Source: Nyssa sinensis | Taxonomy: Eukaryota > Streptophyta > Magnoliopsida > Cornales > Nyssaceae | Direction: 5' to 3' | Assembly (NCBI GenBank): GCA_008638375.1 | Contig: CM018032.1 | Coordinates: 51,420,501 to 51,484,500 of the forward strand | Length of the DNA stretch: 64,000 nt | Shown: positions 12,148 through 23,370 of the stretch, piece by piece | How the letters are laid out: each line of letters begins with the position of its first letter | Position numbering within the stretch: the stretch's first letter is position 1 | Position numbers and translations under genes: made by a program | Notes under the pieces: model-generated | Seen by the model: only the letters and a program-made list of their open reading frames with translations | The model's database searches: none | What the model was told of the DNA's origin: nothing

Positions 12148-12479
12148 TGTCATGGGTTGGGCTCTGATTCAAAAGCCGCAATTGATGGGTAGAGGTATCA
12201 GATCGCTTATATGGCCTAAGACCCCCGACTCACAATCGATGTGGGATCGTGACATACTCTCCCACTCGAATCTGCGACGCCCTCGTTGCGGTTAGGCCTC
12301 AAGGCGGGTTCAGGCCCGTGCTTTATGGTTACCACCTGGCCATCGGTGTCTTAGGTCGGCTCTGATACCACTGTCACGGACTCGACTCTAACCCAAAAGC
12401 TACAACTGATGAGTAGAGGTACCGAATCGCTTATACGGCCCAAGACCCACGTACTCACAACCGATGTGGGATTGTGACA
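12148..12479 (-). mobile_element. TRIM retrotransposon 2 (332 bp), reverse orientation
   Basis: The LTRs are 12148-12254 (107 bp) and 12372-12479 (108 bp), both with TGTCA...TGACA ends. The reverse complement of the initiator-methionine primer site, GCTCTGATACCA (12359-12370), stands one base inside the right LTR, and a pyrimidine tract 'tactctcccactcg' stands inside the left one, so the element runs on the minus strand. It belongs to the same family as TRIM 1 (shared 'atcccacatcgg' and 'ggtcttgggcc'). Its two LTRs differ at about 21 positions, mostly transitions, so it is much older than TRIM 1. Copy B has the empty site ('caccctaagctaaatt', near 24411). Confidence 0.87.
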
Positions 12480-13719
12480 TTAAGCTAAATTACAACTCAT
12501 TGTGTGAGATTCAAATTTAAAACATGATTTTGGGAATCTCTCCCAAATTATTGGTCTTTAGTTGAGAGAATTGGTTGGGTTTAGCTCAAAAAAATTACAG
12601 AAAGTGAAGGCAAATCGTCTCCCAAACGGAGTCTAAAATCCCTTATTAGTTGGCTAACACCATCTTTAATTTTCACCTTCCTATTATAATGTCTTTCTTC
12701 CTCTTTTTAAGGGGGAAAAATGTCATTGCATTTGCACACACTAATTATTATGTTTCCTTTTTTTTGGCCAAGGCCTATGGCAGGTATATTGATAGGTCAT
12801 CCTCAATTCAAAATCAAGTTTCATAGTCCACACGCAGTATGGGACGGGACAGACCATCTTTGTTTTGATTTTGGCTTTGGTGTGGTTTGTAAACTTTTGA
12901 CAAAAATAAAAGCAATGTGCCACGCAATAGCTTGAGGCTAATATATAACCGAGTAGAATAATTGATTTGATTCTGATATCAATGACAATGCAATTGATTG
13001 AATTGAAAGTCCCTGCATTTCTGATGAAATGGAGGGGTTTCATTTGTGAGTGAGGAAGATAAAAAGTAATTTTGAAAATTATATTTTTTTTGCTTGTGAG
13101 ATAAATGAGAAATGGAGGACATACACAATCCTAATTGATTCTAGTATCCGAATGATGAAATACTCACTTCCTAAGTAATTGATGTAAATTTGATTCTTTC
13201 GTCTCAATCGATGTATCAAAAAAAAATAATAATACAATTGACAAAATGATAAAATGCATGTCTTTTTTTTTTTAGCATATTACGCTGATTTTTTTTAGAT
13301 CTTTACCTCTGTTGGAGATTGGGACAGGTTTGACCCGAACCCATAGCCATTTGGACATCTATAAGATTATGAATGAGAGTTGTGATAAGATTATTATTAT
13401 TTTCATTATCTAGTTGGTTTCGAATTTCAACCAACTCACATATATATCTCACATTTTGGTTATAGGATGGATGTGGAAAGATTTCTTTTTTATCGCAACT
13501 CTCCTATCTTCTTAGGTCTCTCTGAGATTCATTTGAGGCTACCATTACCAAAATCAGGACTTGGGTTGTGGAAAAGACATAAATGACTCATTGTAGTCAT
13601 TCTATTGATGAGAGAGTTCCATCCGCAGTGCTCGAGTAATCATCAGAAAGTCGTAACATAAGCCTAGATCTTCCACTTCTGCAAACTTGATTCTTAAAGG
13701 TAACCCAAGTTCACACCTG

Positions 13720-13755
<36 letters not shown>

Positions 13756-14056
13756 TCATTGGCATCAGAGCCTATTTTTACTTGTGTTCGCTTATTTGAT
13801 TTTATTATGCATTAATATATCATGAGTATTATTTAATCATGTATAACTTGTATCAAAGAATTTAACTACTTGGTTAATTTTCAAAAGGTCATTACATGAA
13901 CACCGTTTGAATGATTTACCATAGTGGATATGTTTTTTATAAACCCAATAGGGTAGTCCTTAAAATTACATGACAATCTATCATCAAATCTGTGAGAGAT
14001 CTGAGTTTAAAGTTCTAGTTTTTCAAGAAAATACAACTTTAATATGATTTACATGC

Positions 14057-15266
14057 AGCGCCATCTTACAGAGTTGCCGCCTCACCTTTGCCGTCATCAG
14101 CCATCGTTGTGGTCAAATATCACACCATCGTTGCAAAAATCGAAACCATCGTTGTAACCAACATTGTAAGTGTCACTCTCTAGCCCTTAGCCCCCGTTTC
14201 CATCACAAACAATCGCTACGGTTGCAAGATCTTTGCCATCAGCATCGTCGTCATTCATTCGTGACCGTATTCATCTCATACATATATCGCAACATCATGA
14301 AAAGAGGGTTTCAAACCCCAACTCCCTAGTCGACAGAGCCACTTTCGATTTTTTCTCCATCATCTTCCAATCCATCAGTTCATCACCATGGTCTCATCAA
14401 GCACCACTGGTTACCCTTAAGCCTCGCCAACAGTTGCAACAACTTATCTCAGCCTTGTACCTCCGCCACATCTGCCAATCAACTGTGCAACATCTCTATT
14501 CATCATCACCTAGCTAATAAACCCAGTCTCTATTCACCATCCGGCTTCAACCGTGACCATGTCACTGCTCCTCACCGTCCTTGCCAAAAATCATGACTGC
14601 CACCGCTAGAAACAAATATGCACCAATGCACCAAATGGGTGCTCCACTGCGAAAATCAGAAAACTCATTTATTGTTGCACCACTTGGAATCTTCTCATCA
14701 TCGAGCAAAAGCCTCTAGTCATGCCTGTCATCTTTTCCACTCTCACCATCACAATCCCAACAACCAACAGCGTAAGATGTCGTCGTCCTTCAACTGCAAT
14801 TCAACCACCTAGGCATCCGACAGGGACTTTCTTTCATCACTTGTGAAACCACTGTCATGAAAACCACTAGTAGCTGGTAATGCCACCAACAAAACCCACA
14901 ATGCTCAGCTACCCCTCAACCACCTTTACCACACCACCATCCAAATCCCAACACCACCAACCTTTCTCAGTTAATGTCTGTTGCCTAGATACTCCTCTAT
15001 TGCCACCATCTTAGCTTTACGGTCTCCACCCCCATCAGAATCGGCTATGCACACCATCATTTTCGCTTCCATGTGCCACCTTCAGTTCTAACTCTGCGCT
15101 TCCATGCATTGTCATTAACACTATTGAGATTCTACCTCCGTAACCATGTTAACTTGGGTAACATCTACATTTTAACCACAACGCCTAACAAATCAATTGT
15201 CCACTTTTAGAGATTTTTGTTTGCAAACTCAAGTTGATTTATCTCTCACTATGAGTTTGAGGGTGG
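14057..15266 (+). other. CT/CCA-rich sequence upstream of a copia-type LTR, no gene recognised
   Basis: This segment begins where the segmental duplication ends. It is rich in 'catc', 'cca' and 'caac' words, giving Ser/His-rich ORFs with no family resemblance. It abuts a polypurine tract and LTR, so it is probably the internal region of a decayed or non-autonomous LTR element. No integrase, reverse transcriptase or 5' LTR is visible. Confidence 0.4.
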
Positions 15267-15568
15267 TGTTAGAAGTATATTAGGGTTACATATATATTAT
15301 TGTATTAGGGTGAAGGTTAGCTGCCACACATATTATTGTGTAATATATTAGGGTTTTATAGTTTATTTCTTTTATTAACACTTTTCATGTACAACCTCAT
15401 GACATTTGTTTCCTTTATTAATACTTTCCATGTATAACCTCATAACCCTTCTATTTAAGGAGCTCTCTTGTTTAATTTCAGTCTAATACAGTGTAGTCCT
15501 TTGGATTTTTTCCTTCTCCCTTTACTCTATTTCTCGTCTCTTTTTATGTTATTCCACCAAATCTAACA
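15267..15568 (+). mobile_element. 3' LTR of a copia-type retrotransposon (302 bp)
   Basis: Starts TGTTAGAAGTATATTAGGG and ends AAATCTAACA (inverted TGTTAG/CTAACA termini). It is preceded at 15253-15266 by the polypurine tract 'gagtttgagggtgg', the arrangement usual at the 3' end of plant copia elements. 'tatttaagg' at 15450-15460 could serve as its TATA region. The matching 5' LTR is not in the window. Confidence 0.62.
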
Positions 15569-15935
15569 CTATTAAAATGTGCCATGACCATGTTTGATTC
15601 GAGATATTGAAAACTTTCTTGCTATCCCTTTATACTATCTCCACCTATTTTAGTACAACATAACCCAGTCCCACACTTATCGGAGTATAAAAAAGTGGCA
15701 TGATCAACCATGTATACCTCGGAATGCTGAATCCTTTCTCACTGCTAATTTGGTAGTTTTTTCTTTTTTAATACTAGATACTTATTTGGTAGTTTCTTTC
15801 TTTCATTACGTGTTTTCTTTTTGTTTCATGATTTTTGCTGTTTTGCTATGAATTTCCTATTTCTTTGCCTTTGAAAGTAGAAAACATGTTTTAAAAAAGT
15901 ATATCCTAGAAGAAACTTGGTAATAGAGAACCATT
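15569..15935. other. No gene recognised between LTR and F3H relic
   Basis: AT-rich, with two imperfect related segments near 15580-15620 and 15690-15735 ('gtgccatgaccatgtttga', 'agtggcatgatcaaccatgt'). The first exon of the F3H gene should lie about here and is absent. Confidence 0.5.
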
Positions 15936-17217
15936 GATTTGCAAGGAGAAGTAGTGCAAGACTGGCGTGAAATTGTGAACATACTTCTCATATCCAATTC
16001 GGGCTAGAGACTATTCACGGTGGCCAGATGAAGCTTGAGGGATGGAGAGCGGTGACAGAGAATTAAGTACAATGAGAAGCTGATGGAGCTAGCTTGCAAG
16101 CTCCTAGAAGTGTTATCAGAGGTGACGGGATCTGGAGAAGGAAGCTTTGACAAAAGCCTGCGTGGACATGGACCAAAAAGTGGTGGTGAATTTCTATCCA
16201 AAGTGTCCACAGCCCAACCTCACTCTGGGGCTCAAGCGCCACACCGATCCAGGGACCATTACACTTTTGCTGCAAGATCAGGTTGGCGGACTTCAAGCCA
16301 CCAGGGATGGTGGGAATACTTGGACCACCGTTCAGCCTCTTAAAGGAGCTTTCGTTGTCAATCTCGGCGACCATGGTCATGTGAGTACATTATATTATAT
16401 ATTTACTCTCTTTGATTTTTTAATTAGGAATTATACCCGTAGTTTAGAAAGCTTGGTTCCTGTTAATGAAATTAATTAAAGCATAATGCATGAAAAAGTA
16501 TGGAAATGGACTAAAATTACTATCTCATGGCTGAAAAATCATCCGGTGAGACAGATGACAAAATTTTAGAATTTTTGGAGACTCGCCATAAATAACTTCC
16601 TTATGACTTACCCAAAAAAAAAAAAAAAAACCTTTATTATGAAATTAGTATAGTTATAGAGTTTTTAAAAAATAGTAACACTACATCTAGTTATATTGAT
16701 GTGTGAGGATCCCAATCATTTTGCATAACGGTGTTTCATTTTGAGTACTTGTTTGGTTCTAACAACTTGCAGCGAGATATTTTTTCACTGAGTTCATCAC
16801 ATGATGTGACAACCTTTATGATTTCAATATTTAATACTGGTTTACATGTGACTCATTGTATTACTAAAATCATAGAGACTGTCACACGTATATAATAGAC
16901 TCATAGAATAATTTCTTGGGACCGAGTTGCTAGGAAAAGTGTGGGGAGGGAAAAATTCCTCTTTGGAACTTTTGAGAAAGAGAATCAAATATAGCCTCCA
17001 ATAGCTCCCCCAAATAGAAGATTTACAATTCTTTTGGAATAGCTTTTGTATTCTATTTTTGTGTTTGTATTTGTAAAAAATTTCTATGAAACATGTTTAA
17101 CTATTTGACCAAACTTTTAAAATAACTTCTGTGTTAAAGTTTTTATTTTTCTCTTTCAAATGCATTAACTCAAAATTATTTTTTTGCACATTCATTTTTT
17201 TATGCATTTGGAGAAGT

Positions 17218-18691
17218 TAGGCCTGGCAAAACGGGTAGGTTAGGCGAATTGCAAACTGGGTCCGGTCGCAAATGGGTCCGGTCAGAAACGGGTTGAACCC
17301 ATATTTGACTCGAATTGGTCGGGTTGAATACGGGTTAGGTCATAAATGAGCCGAGTCAACCCAAATTTGACCCGCTACCCAACTCTTTTTTAGAATAATT
17401 GAAAAAAAAAAACCAATTGAAAGTCATTCAGTGATATCTTATAATGAAAAAAAGAACTTTCAATCACTATCAATACATAAATTTCTTTTATTTTCACCAT
17501 AAAATTCTTTGGATGAATAATTGAACTTTTATTGGAAACAAAAGGAAAAAAAAAAAACACAAAATTGTGTCTATTAGTGGAGCACTACCATTACTTCTAA
17601 AAGACTTCAACAACTTGTTCTACATTGAAATTGAGTAATCTAGTCCTAAAAAATGAAAAATGAAAAATAAAAAAAAATCAACCTTCTCGAGGTAATATAA
17701 TTTATTTTGGCATTAAATATATATTAGGCCTAGTAAAATGAGTGAGTCTGGCTGGTTGAAAATGGGTCGGGTCAAAATGGTTTGAACCCATATTTGACCC
17801 GTAATTAAACGGGTCGAATACGAGTCCAGGCCAACTCGAATCTAACCCGTTATTTTTTTCCACCCTAAGGCTTCGTTTGGTTTGGTGAAAAGTAGTGGAA
17901 AGTGAAAGAAAGAAAAAAATATAAAATTTATTAAGAGTTTGGTTAGCAAAAAGAGAAAATTCTCCTTAAAAATCAGATCCATATAACTATTTTTCTTCTT
18001 GAAAATGTTACTTCTATTTTCTGGCAAAAAACACAAGAAAAGTTATGTTTCTCGTGAAAAATAATTCCATATAATCTGTATTCCCGTCTTATCTATCTTT
18101 TTTACACTTCTCTCTTCCACCACTAGTGATAGAAATTCTTTTATACTATAACTCTTTTTTTTTTTTTTTTAATTTTTGATTTCTTATGTCATACAATAAA
18201 TAATTATATATATATATATATTTGTAGATAATTAATATATGTTATAATTATATAGATAGCTAGTACAATATATATAAATATATATATAGTTAATATATAT
18301 TACATATATAGTTAATGTATATATGTAATACTGCTATATATATAATGTAATCTACATATATATACCGTTATATATATGTATGTAATTAATTTTTTTTATG
18401 TATTTAAGTAGTGATAGGAAACTTCATTTTTCTCATGATAATTAATATAGGCTAATAAGATGAATTCATATTTTTGTACATGTATCTCTCTATGTGGTTT
18501 GTATATTTCAATTATTGTTTATGGAGAAAAATGATATTCAAAGTTCCTAGCAAAGACCAATTCAACTTAGTTTGGATTATAAGGTTCTGGTTTGTATTTT
18601 GTTTATATATATGATGATGTTGAATTATATTCTCTAAATATTAATTTTATTTTATAATATATTGTATATGTATTACTATTTTGTTCTTTCC

Positions 18692-18730
<39 letters not shown>

Positions 18731-18926
18731 TTACATTATTTTGTTATTTCCTATTCTCAACCCGCCAAACACTAATATTCAACCCATATTGATCCTCTAA
18801 ATTAATGAGTTCCTTATTACCTAACCCAGTTTATGACTCGCTAACTTAAATGAGTTATCCATATCCTATTAATTAGTGGGCGAGTTAAGACGGATTGACT
18901 GATTTTAATAACATTTGCCACCTCTA
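17218..18926 (+). mobile_element. hAT-type element (1709 bp) in F3H intron 2
   Basis: The ends are TAGGCCTGGCAAAA and, on the other strand, TAGAGGTGGCAAAT. The host octamer GGAGAAGT flanks the element exactly at 17210-17217 and 18927-18934, the 8-bp duplication typical of hAT transposition. The subterminal regions carry 'acccatatttgacccg' words in both halves (17280-17380, 17760-17850, 18770-18900). No transposase frame is visible, so it is non-autonomous. The centre holds poly-T and TA microsatellites (18152-18370, 18699-18729) and possibly nested insertions. Confidence 0.82.
18699..18729. repeat. (TA)n microsatellite
   Basis: About fifteen TA units within the hAT element. Confidence 0.9.
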
Positions 18927-19467
18927 GGAGAAGTAATCCCGAAACACCCATTAATGCTCAAGTATAGTAACAATTGATAGTAAAAGAAATAACTTCAAAA
19001 AAAAATTATGGTAGATAGTTAGGTATGAGTTCATGAAATAAATTGAGTATCCATTGTTAAAACTTGCCATGCATTCATAGATTATGTTTGGGAAATCGTT
19101 TCTCGTTTTACTTAATTTTATTAATTTAAAACAGTATCTGAGCAATGGGAGGTTCAAAAACGCGGATCATCAAGCTGTGGTAAACTCAAACCACAGTCGT
19201 TTATCCATAGCCACATTCCAGAACTCGGCCCTAGAGGCAATAATGTACCCACTGAAGATTAGAGAAGGAGAGAAGTCGATGTTGGATGAGCCAATCACCT
19301 TCATAGAGACGTACAAGAGGAAGATGAGCAAGGACCTTGAGGTTGCTAGGTTGAAGAAGTTGGCCAAGGAGGAACAGTTGCAAGACCTAGAGAAAGCCAA
19401 ATTGGAGGCGAAGCCCATGGAAGAGATTTTTGCCTTAAGACTGTTATCTTGGCCTTTCTTTGCTTGA

Positions 19468-21212
19468 TTATGCATGTTGCAATCTCTTTACTAGTATTAG
19501 ATTTGTTATTGTTATTATTATGTGAATAATTGACAATGAGTTTGGCAAAAGTATTTAAATCATGTTAGGGTTTGAGTAAAAAGCATTCTACTCTATCCCA
19601 ACTCAATTATATAAAATAAAATAATAAACATTCGTAATTGAGTGATTATAATTCACTCGGCCCAGGTTGGGGAGGGGTGGCGCGCGTGTGTAGTGAATCA
19701 AGTATGTGCTAGGTCTTTCCCTTTCACAAAATTTGGTTGACCCTTAGGGCTCAAACTTTCCTTCAAGATAATTGTATATATACTCTTTAAAAGCCTTAGT
19801 ACCCATCCTATATGGGACACAAACTTTTTCACAAGCTTCAAACTTTTGTTACCATTTTCAAATGGTGATGTTTGGAAACAATTTCTCAATCATTCCTTAA
19901 TGGTTTTGAGCAACCAAATACATGATTTTAATCTACTCATGGAGCAGAACACATTTTTATATAGATCCACTAAAATTAATGTTTGTAATCCATTATAATT
20001 TTAGCTTAAAAGATAACTAAAAAATTATTCTCAAAACCCATTATTTTTATCAGTTTGTCATATATATATATGAGAGAGAGATTAGGATAGCTTGGTCTTG
20101 ACAAGTGTCCTAAAAATCTCATGTTGGCCAATCTCCCATGGTCACTTTAAGACTTTCCATACTTCATTATCTTCTCATTTATCTACTCTTTTTTCTTTAT
20201 AAAATCATATTTTAGTAGTGGAAGATTTTGAAGCATTCCATTATTTCTCTCTTTATATGTGTGTATATATATGTTCTAGTGCATTTGTGGTGTAGGTACA
20301 CCACACTTGTCTTGCACTACCATGACCACTTATAATACTTTATGTCATCATCTTATTATGACATCCTTTCAATATCATCATGTCACAAAATATCATATTT
20401 ATACACAATTTAATTAGGGACAATAGTCTTTAATTAAGTGTACTTGTACACTAATTCATTCAAAAATTCTCATATATTAATCCACAATGAACACTAATGA
20501 AAGAAAGAAGAAAATGAGAACCTGAACCCTAGTTCTATGATCAAAGGATGAAACTTAACGAACCGTGGTTGGGCACATAGGATAGCCCCATAATCTTCCT
20601 CCACAAGATTCACGATCATGCCCTCAGAAAAGGCATCTGCATACCCCTCCATGAAACCAGTCAACTCACTATCGTTCGTAATTCTAGGAATATGAGATCT
20701 AAACGATTAGAATCTCAAAATCTTGAGGTAGAACTCTCTATCACCCTTTCATCTCCACTACTATCACTCTCTCTTTCGGACTCAAGGACATTGCCAATTT
20801 TCTCAATAACTTCAAGAGACGTCGTTCTCTCCTTATCATGAGACATCTCAAAAGAAAAAAAAATAGCAGAAAAAATAACTAAAATTTTGCTTTTAAATAT
20901 AGATTTCATCAAATCCTGTCATTTCAGATAGAGCGATATTGTTTCAATTGCCTAAACTAATATATATTAGTGTCAACCCTTTAATAATTAATAATCTTAG
21001 TACAAAATTGTATATTATTAAAAATATTAATGATTAATTTCTCACTTATAGATTTTATTAACAAAAAAATATCCTTACAAGTATACAATATATACTATAA
21101 AATTTGAACATGCATTCATATTTTCGAGGGTAATTACTATTTTTCTTAAGTAAAATTAAATAAATGTCTTTAACTAATAATAGATTCAATGACTTTTGTT
21201 TAAATGTTAGGG
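19468..21212. other. Stretch without a recognised gene
   Basis: AT-rich flank of the F3H relic. The only stretch that looks partly coding is on the minus strand at about 20580-20912. One frame gives MSHDKERTTSLEVIEKIG and acidic Ser-rich sequence, ending at 20715. Another frame further on reads ELTGFMEGYADAFSEGMIVN. They may be two pieces of one decayed gene, but I do not recognise it. Confidence 0.4.
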
Positions 21213-22058
21213 AAATTGTGTAATTTTGTTTTATAAGTATCCCCGTATCAAAATGTGGAGTGCTATTATCATTTTCCCAAAAAATGAACTTATTAAATAG
21301 AGAAATGAGCTATTTTGCCAAAAATAAAAAATAAAAAATTTGTGGAGCTCCACTTCATTATAACATTGTTGTCTTAGATCATAATTTGTTTGGTCCTCTC
21401 AGCCAATGCAACCCTTCTTCAAATAGAGATGATACTTCTTTTCATAGATTTAGGCACTGTTTGTCAAAGTGGAAATTATTTCCAATAAAAAATAATGCAT
21501 AATAAATCAGCTGTTTTGATTATCAATAATCATAGCTTCAGAAAGTTACAAGAAAGTGATCAGGACCGATTCTATACAATTGCAGCTTAAAGCAATAAAG
21601 TGATAATTGTAAGTTAGACCCTTTTTTTAGTATTAATATAATTTTTTTATTTTATTTCCTATATATATATATTGTATTTAATTTTATAGTATAAAATTTA
21701 ATTGTTTTTTAACAAAAGAAAAGTTTATATTAAACTAATAATAGAGTTTTTACATAAATTTGTTTTTATCTAAATAGATAGTAATAAAATACAATACGAA
21801 TAAAAACTTATTAATAAAATTAAGTTTTTCGAATGGAATCTTTAAGAAATTTTTAAACTGCTAATTCAATTATACTCCAAATACATAAAATTTGAATTCT
21901 TTTATAGAGCTAGACTTTTATTAATTGTAGAGAAACATAAGTCATTCTCTTTAAATATGTTTAGAATTACAATGATATACATTCTAGCATATTTTCCAAA
22001 ACAAAAACTCTTATATTTAAAGAAAAGAGTCAAATTTAAGAGAATAAGCTTAGCTAGG

Positions 22059-23264
22059 CTAAGCCCATTTGGCCAAGAGAGACATTAAGGCAGCCCCAAG
22101 AAGAAGCGAAACATTAGCCTCCAACTGAAGCTTTCTGTTGTTCTGCATCTTGGCATTCATGAAATCAGCAGCTAGAAGATCTACGAGTGCCATGTAAATC
22201 AAGATCCCAGCCGATGCAGCATTAAGAATACCTTCAACAATCAGAGCAGTTAGGACTGTTTTCTTTGTATACGTTTGTTATTCCAATTCCAATTACAATT
22301 CCAACAGGCGTTGTCAGACAGAAAGATAATGCCATAACTGCTACTGCAATAGGCTTGAATTTGGCCTACACAAACACAAACACAGACACAAGGCCTTGTT
22401 TAGTTTGAAATATTTATTCCATATATTTGCAGAGTTGGAAATCCAAACCTGAGAAATGCATCCACCAAGTCCAATACCCTCGAAAAATTGATGGAAGGTG
22501 AGCGCAACAAATAGAGGCTTTATTGTTTTCGGGCTTTCTGAAGCACCCAAAGATATTCCAATAATCACTGAGTGAACAACAATACCCAGTTCCAAAACCT
22601 ACCACATAAGCCATGCATTAAGGACAAACCAACTATAACAAATAAACACACAAGAAAAATTCAAAATTACCTGAGATATGACACGATGACGAACAGGGTC
22701 CTCTGGTCCTGCTCCTGCTCCTGCTTCTGGTGATCCATGAGTGGAGTGGGTGTGAATATGGACATCATCTCCATTCAAAGGCTGAGCCTTTTTTAATTGA
22801 TCATCAGATTTGCAGTAATAACAAGTTGCAAAGGCATCAACCATAAGAGTGCCAATGGCCGACAGCATCGCCACAAAGCCAGTGAACGGAAAATTCCCCC
22901 ACGGGTTCTCACTAAGGCAGGGTGACGTCAAGTGGTCGAAAGCATCAGGAAGGACGTGTACAAATCCAGTTGCCAGTATAACTCCAGCAGCGAAAGCTTT
23001 GATCACGAAGAACAAGTCCTTGTCCGGCTGTAAAGCTGGTATGATCTTTCCCAACATCGGAATACAAACGCCGATTGCACACGCCACTAGAATTGAAGCT
23101 ATGGCGGCCCCTTTATATTTGAGTGCTTCATGCTTGTTATTATCTCCCTCCTCCAGTTCACACGTGCATTCCCCCATAACTAGACTAGGAAGGAGTACGA
23201 GGATGCCCAAAAACAATACATTTTGAATCTTTCTGCCCTTGTTCATGGTGATTGATGAATTCAT
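22059..23264 (-). pseudogene. ZIP: ZIP-family zinc/iron transporter, nearly complete, one frameshift (copy B)
   Basis: Three exons on the minus strand: 22671-23264 (198 codons), 22449-22598 (50 codons) and 22059-22365 (307 bp). All have GT/AG borders. Without one extra base the product would be about 349 residues, normal for plant plasma-membrane ZIP transporters. Exon 1 has a signal peptide, a Cys-rich start (CTCELEE), membrane segments I-III and the His-rich loop HIHTHSTHG. Exon 2 has the ZIP signature [16 protein letters not shown] and [11 protein letters not shown], whose His and Glu bind metal. Exon 3 has segments VI-VIII and ends LMSLLAKWA. At 22254-22256 the sequence reads 'gttagg' where copies A and C have 'gttgg'. 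The added base shifts exon 3 and brings a stop after ENSPNCSDC, removing segments VII-VIII. A read error is possible, otherwise the gene is dead. The start could be the first Met or the seventh residue (MNKGRK). Confidence 0.85.
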
Positions 23265-23356
23265 AGTAATAGAAGAGAGATTAAATAAGATGAAGACTCT
23301 GAAGAAAAGAGCAGAGACTCTAAAAGCAGAGCACGTACTGTTTAAATGTGTACTGT

Positions 23357-23370
23357 ATATATATATATAT
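23357..23370 (-). promoter_or_regulatory. Possible TATA region upstream of ZIP copy B
   Basis: A TA run followed by 'aaaatagagag' (minus strand 'ctattttatatata') stands about 90-110 bp upstream of the ZIP start codon. Its position is reasonable for a core promoter, but it is also a microsatellite. Confidence 0.3.

Larger units (their letters stand above)
8309..14056. repeat. Segmental duplication, copy A (contains ZIP copy A)
   Basis: Collinear with 21213-25995, from 'aaattgtataattttg' to 'aactttaatatgat'. It includes 3' flank, the ZIP gene, its upstream region and about 3 kb beyond. Copy A is longer mainly because of two TRIM insertions (9393, 12148) and the rearranged exon 1. Outside the gene the sequence is AT-rich with simple repeats, and nothing else coding is visible. 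Numerous substitutions and small indels separate the two copies, so the duplication is not recent. Confidence 0.85.
15936..19467 (+). pseudogene. F3H: Flavanone 3-hydroxylase (naringenin 3-dioxygenase) pseudogene
   Basis: The intact enzyme is a soluble Fe(II)/2-oxoglutarate dioxygenase that turns flavanones into dihydroflavonols. Exon 2 (15936-16380) begins DLQGEVVQDWREIV. It then changes frame repeatedly: FSYPIRARDYSRWPD, EGWRAVTE plus a stop, NEKLMELACKLLEVLSE. From 16147 it runs open ([30 protein letters not shown] with the Fe-binding His and Asp) to a GT donor at 16381. Exon 3 (19135-19467) supplies the third metal His ([10 protein letters not shown]), the 2-oxoglutarate Arg-x-Ser ([10 protein letters not shown]) and the usual end EEIFA. 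There an extra T replaces the stop and adds ten residues. Exon 1 is missing, and at least four frame breaks lie upstream of the core. Intron 2 is 2.75 kb, swollen by a hAT element. Confidence 0.9.
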
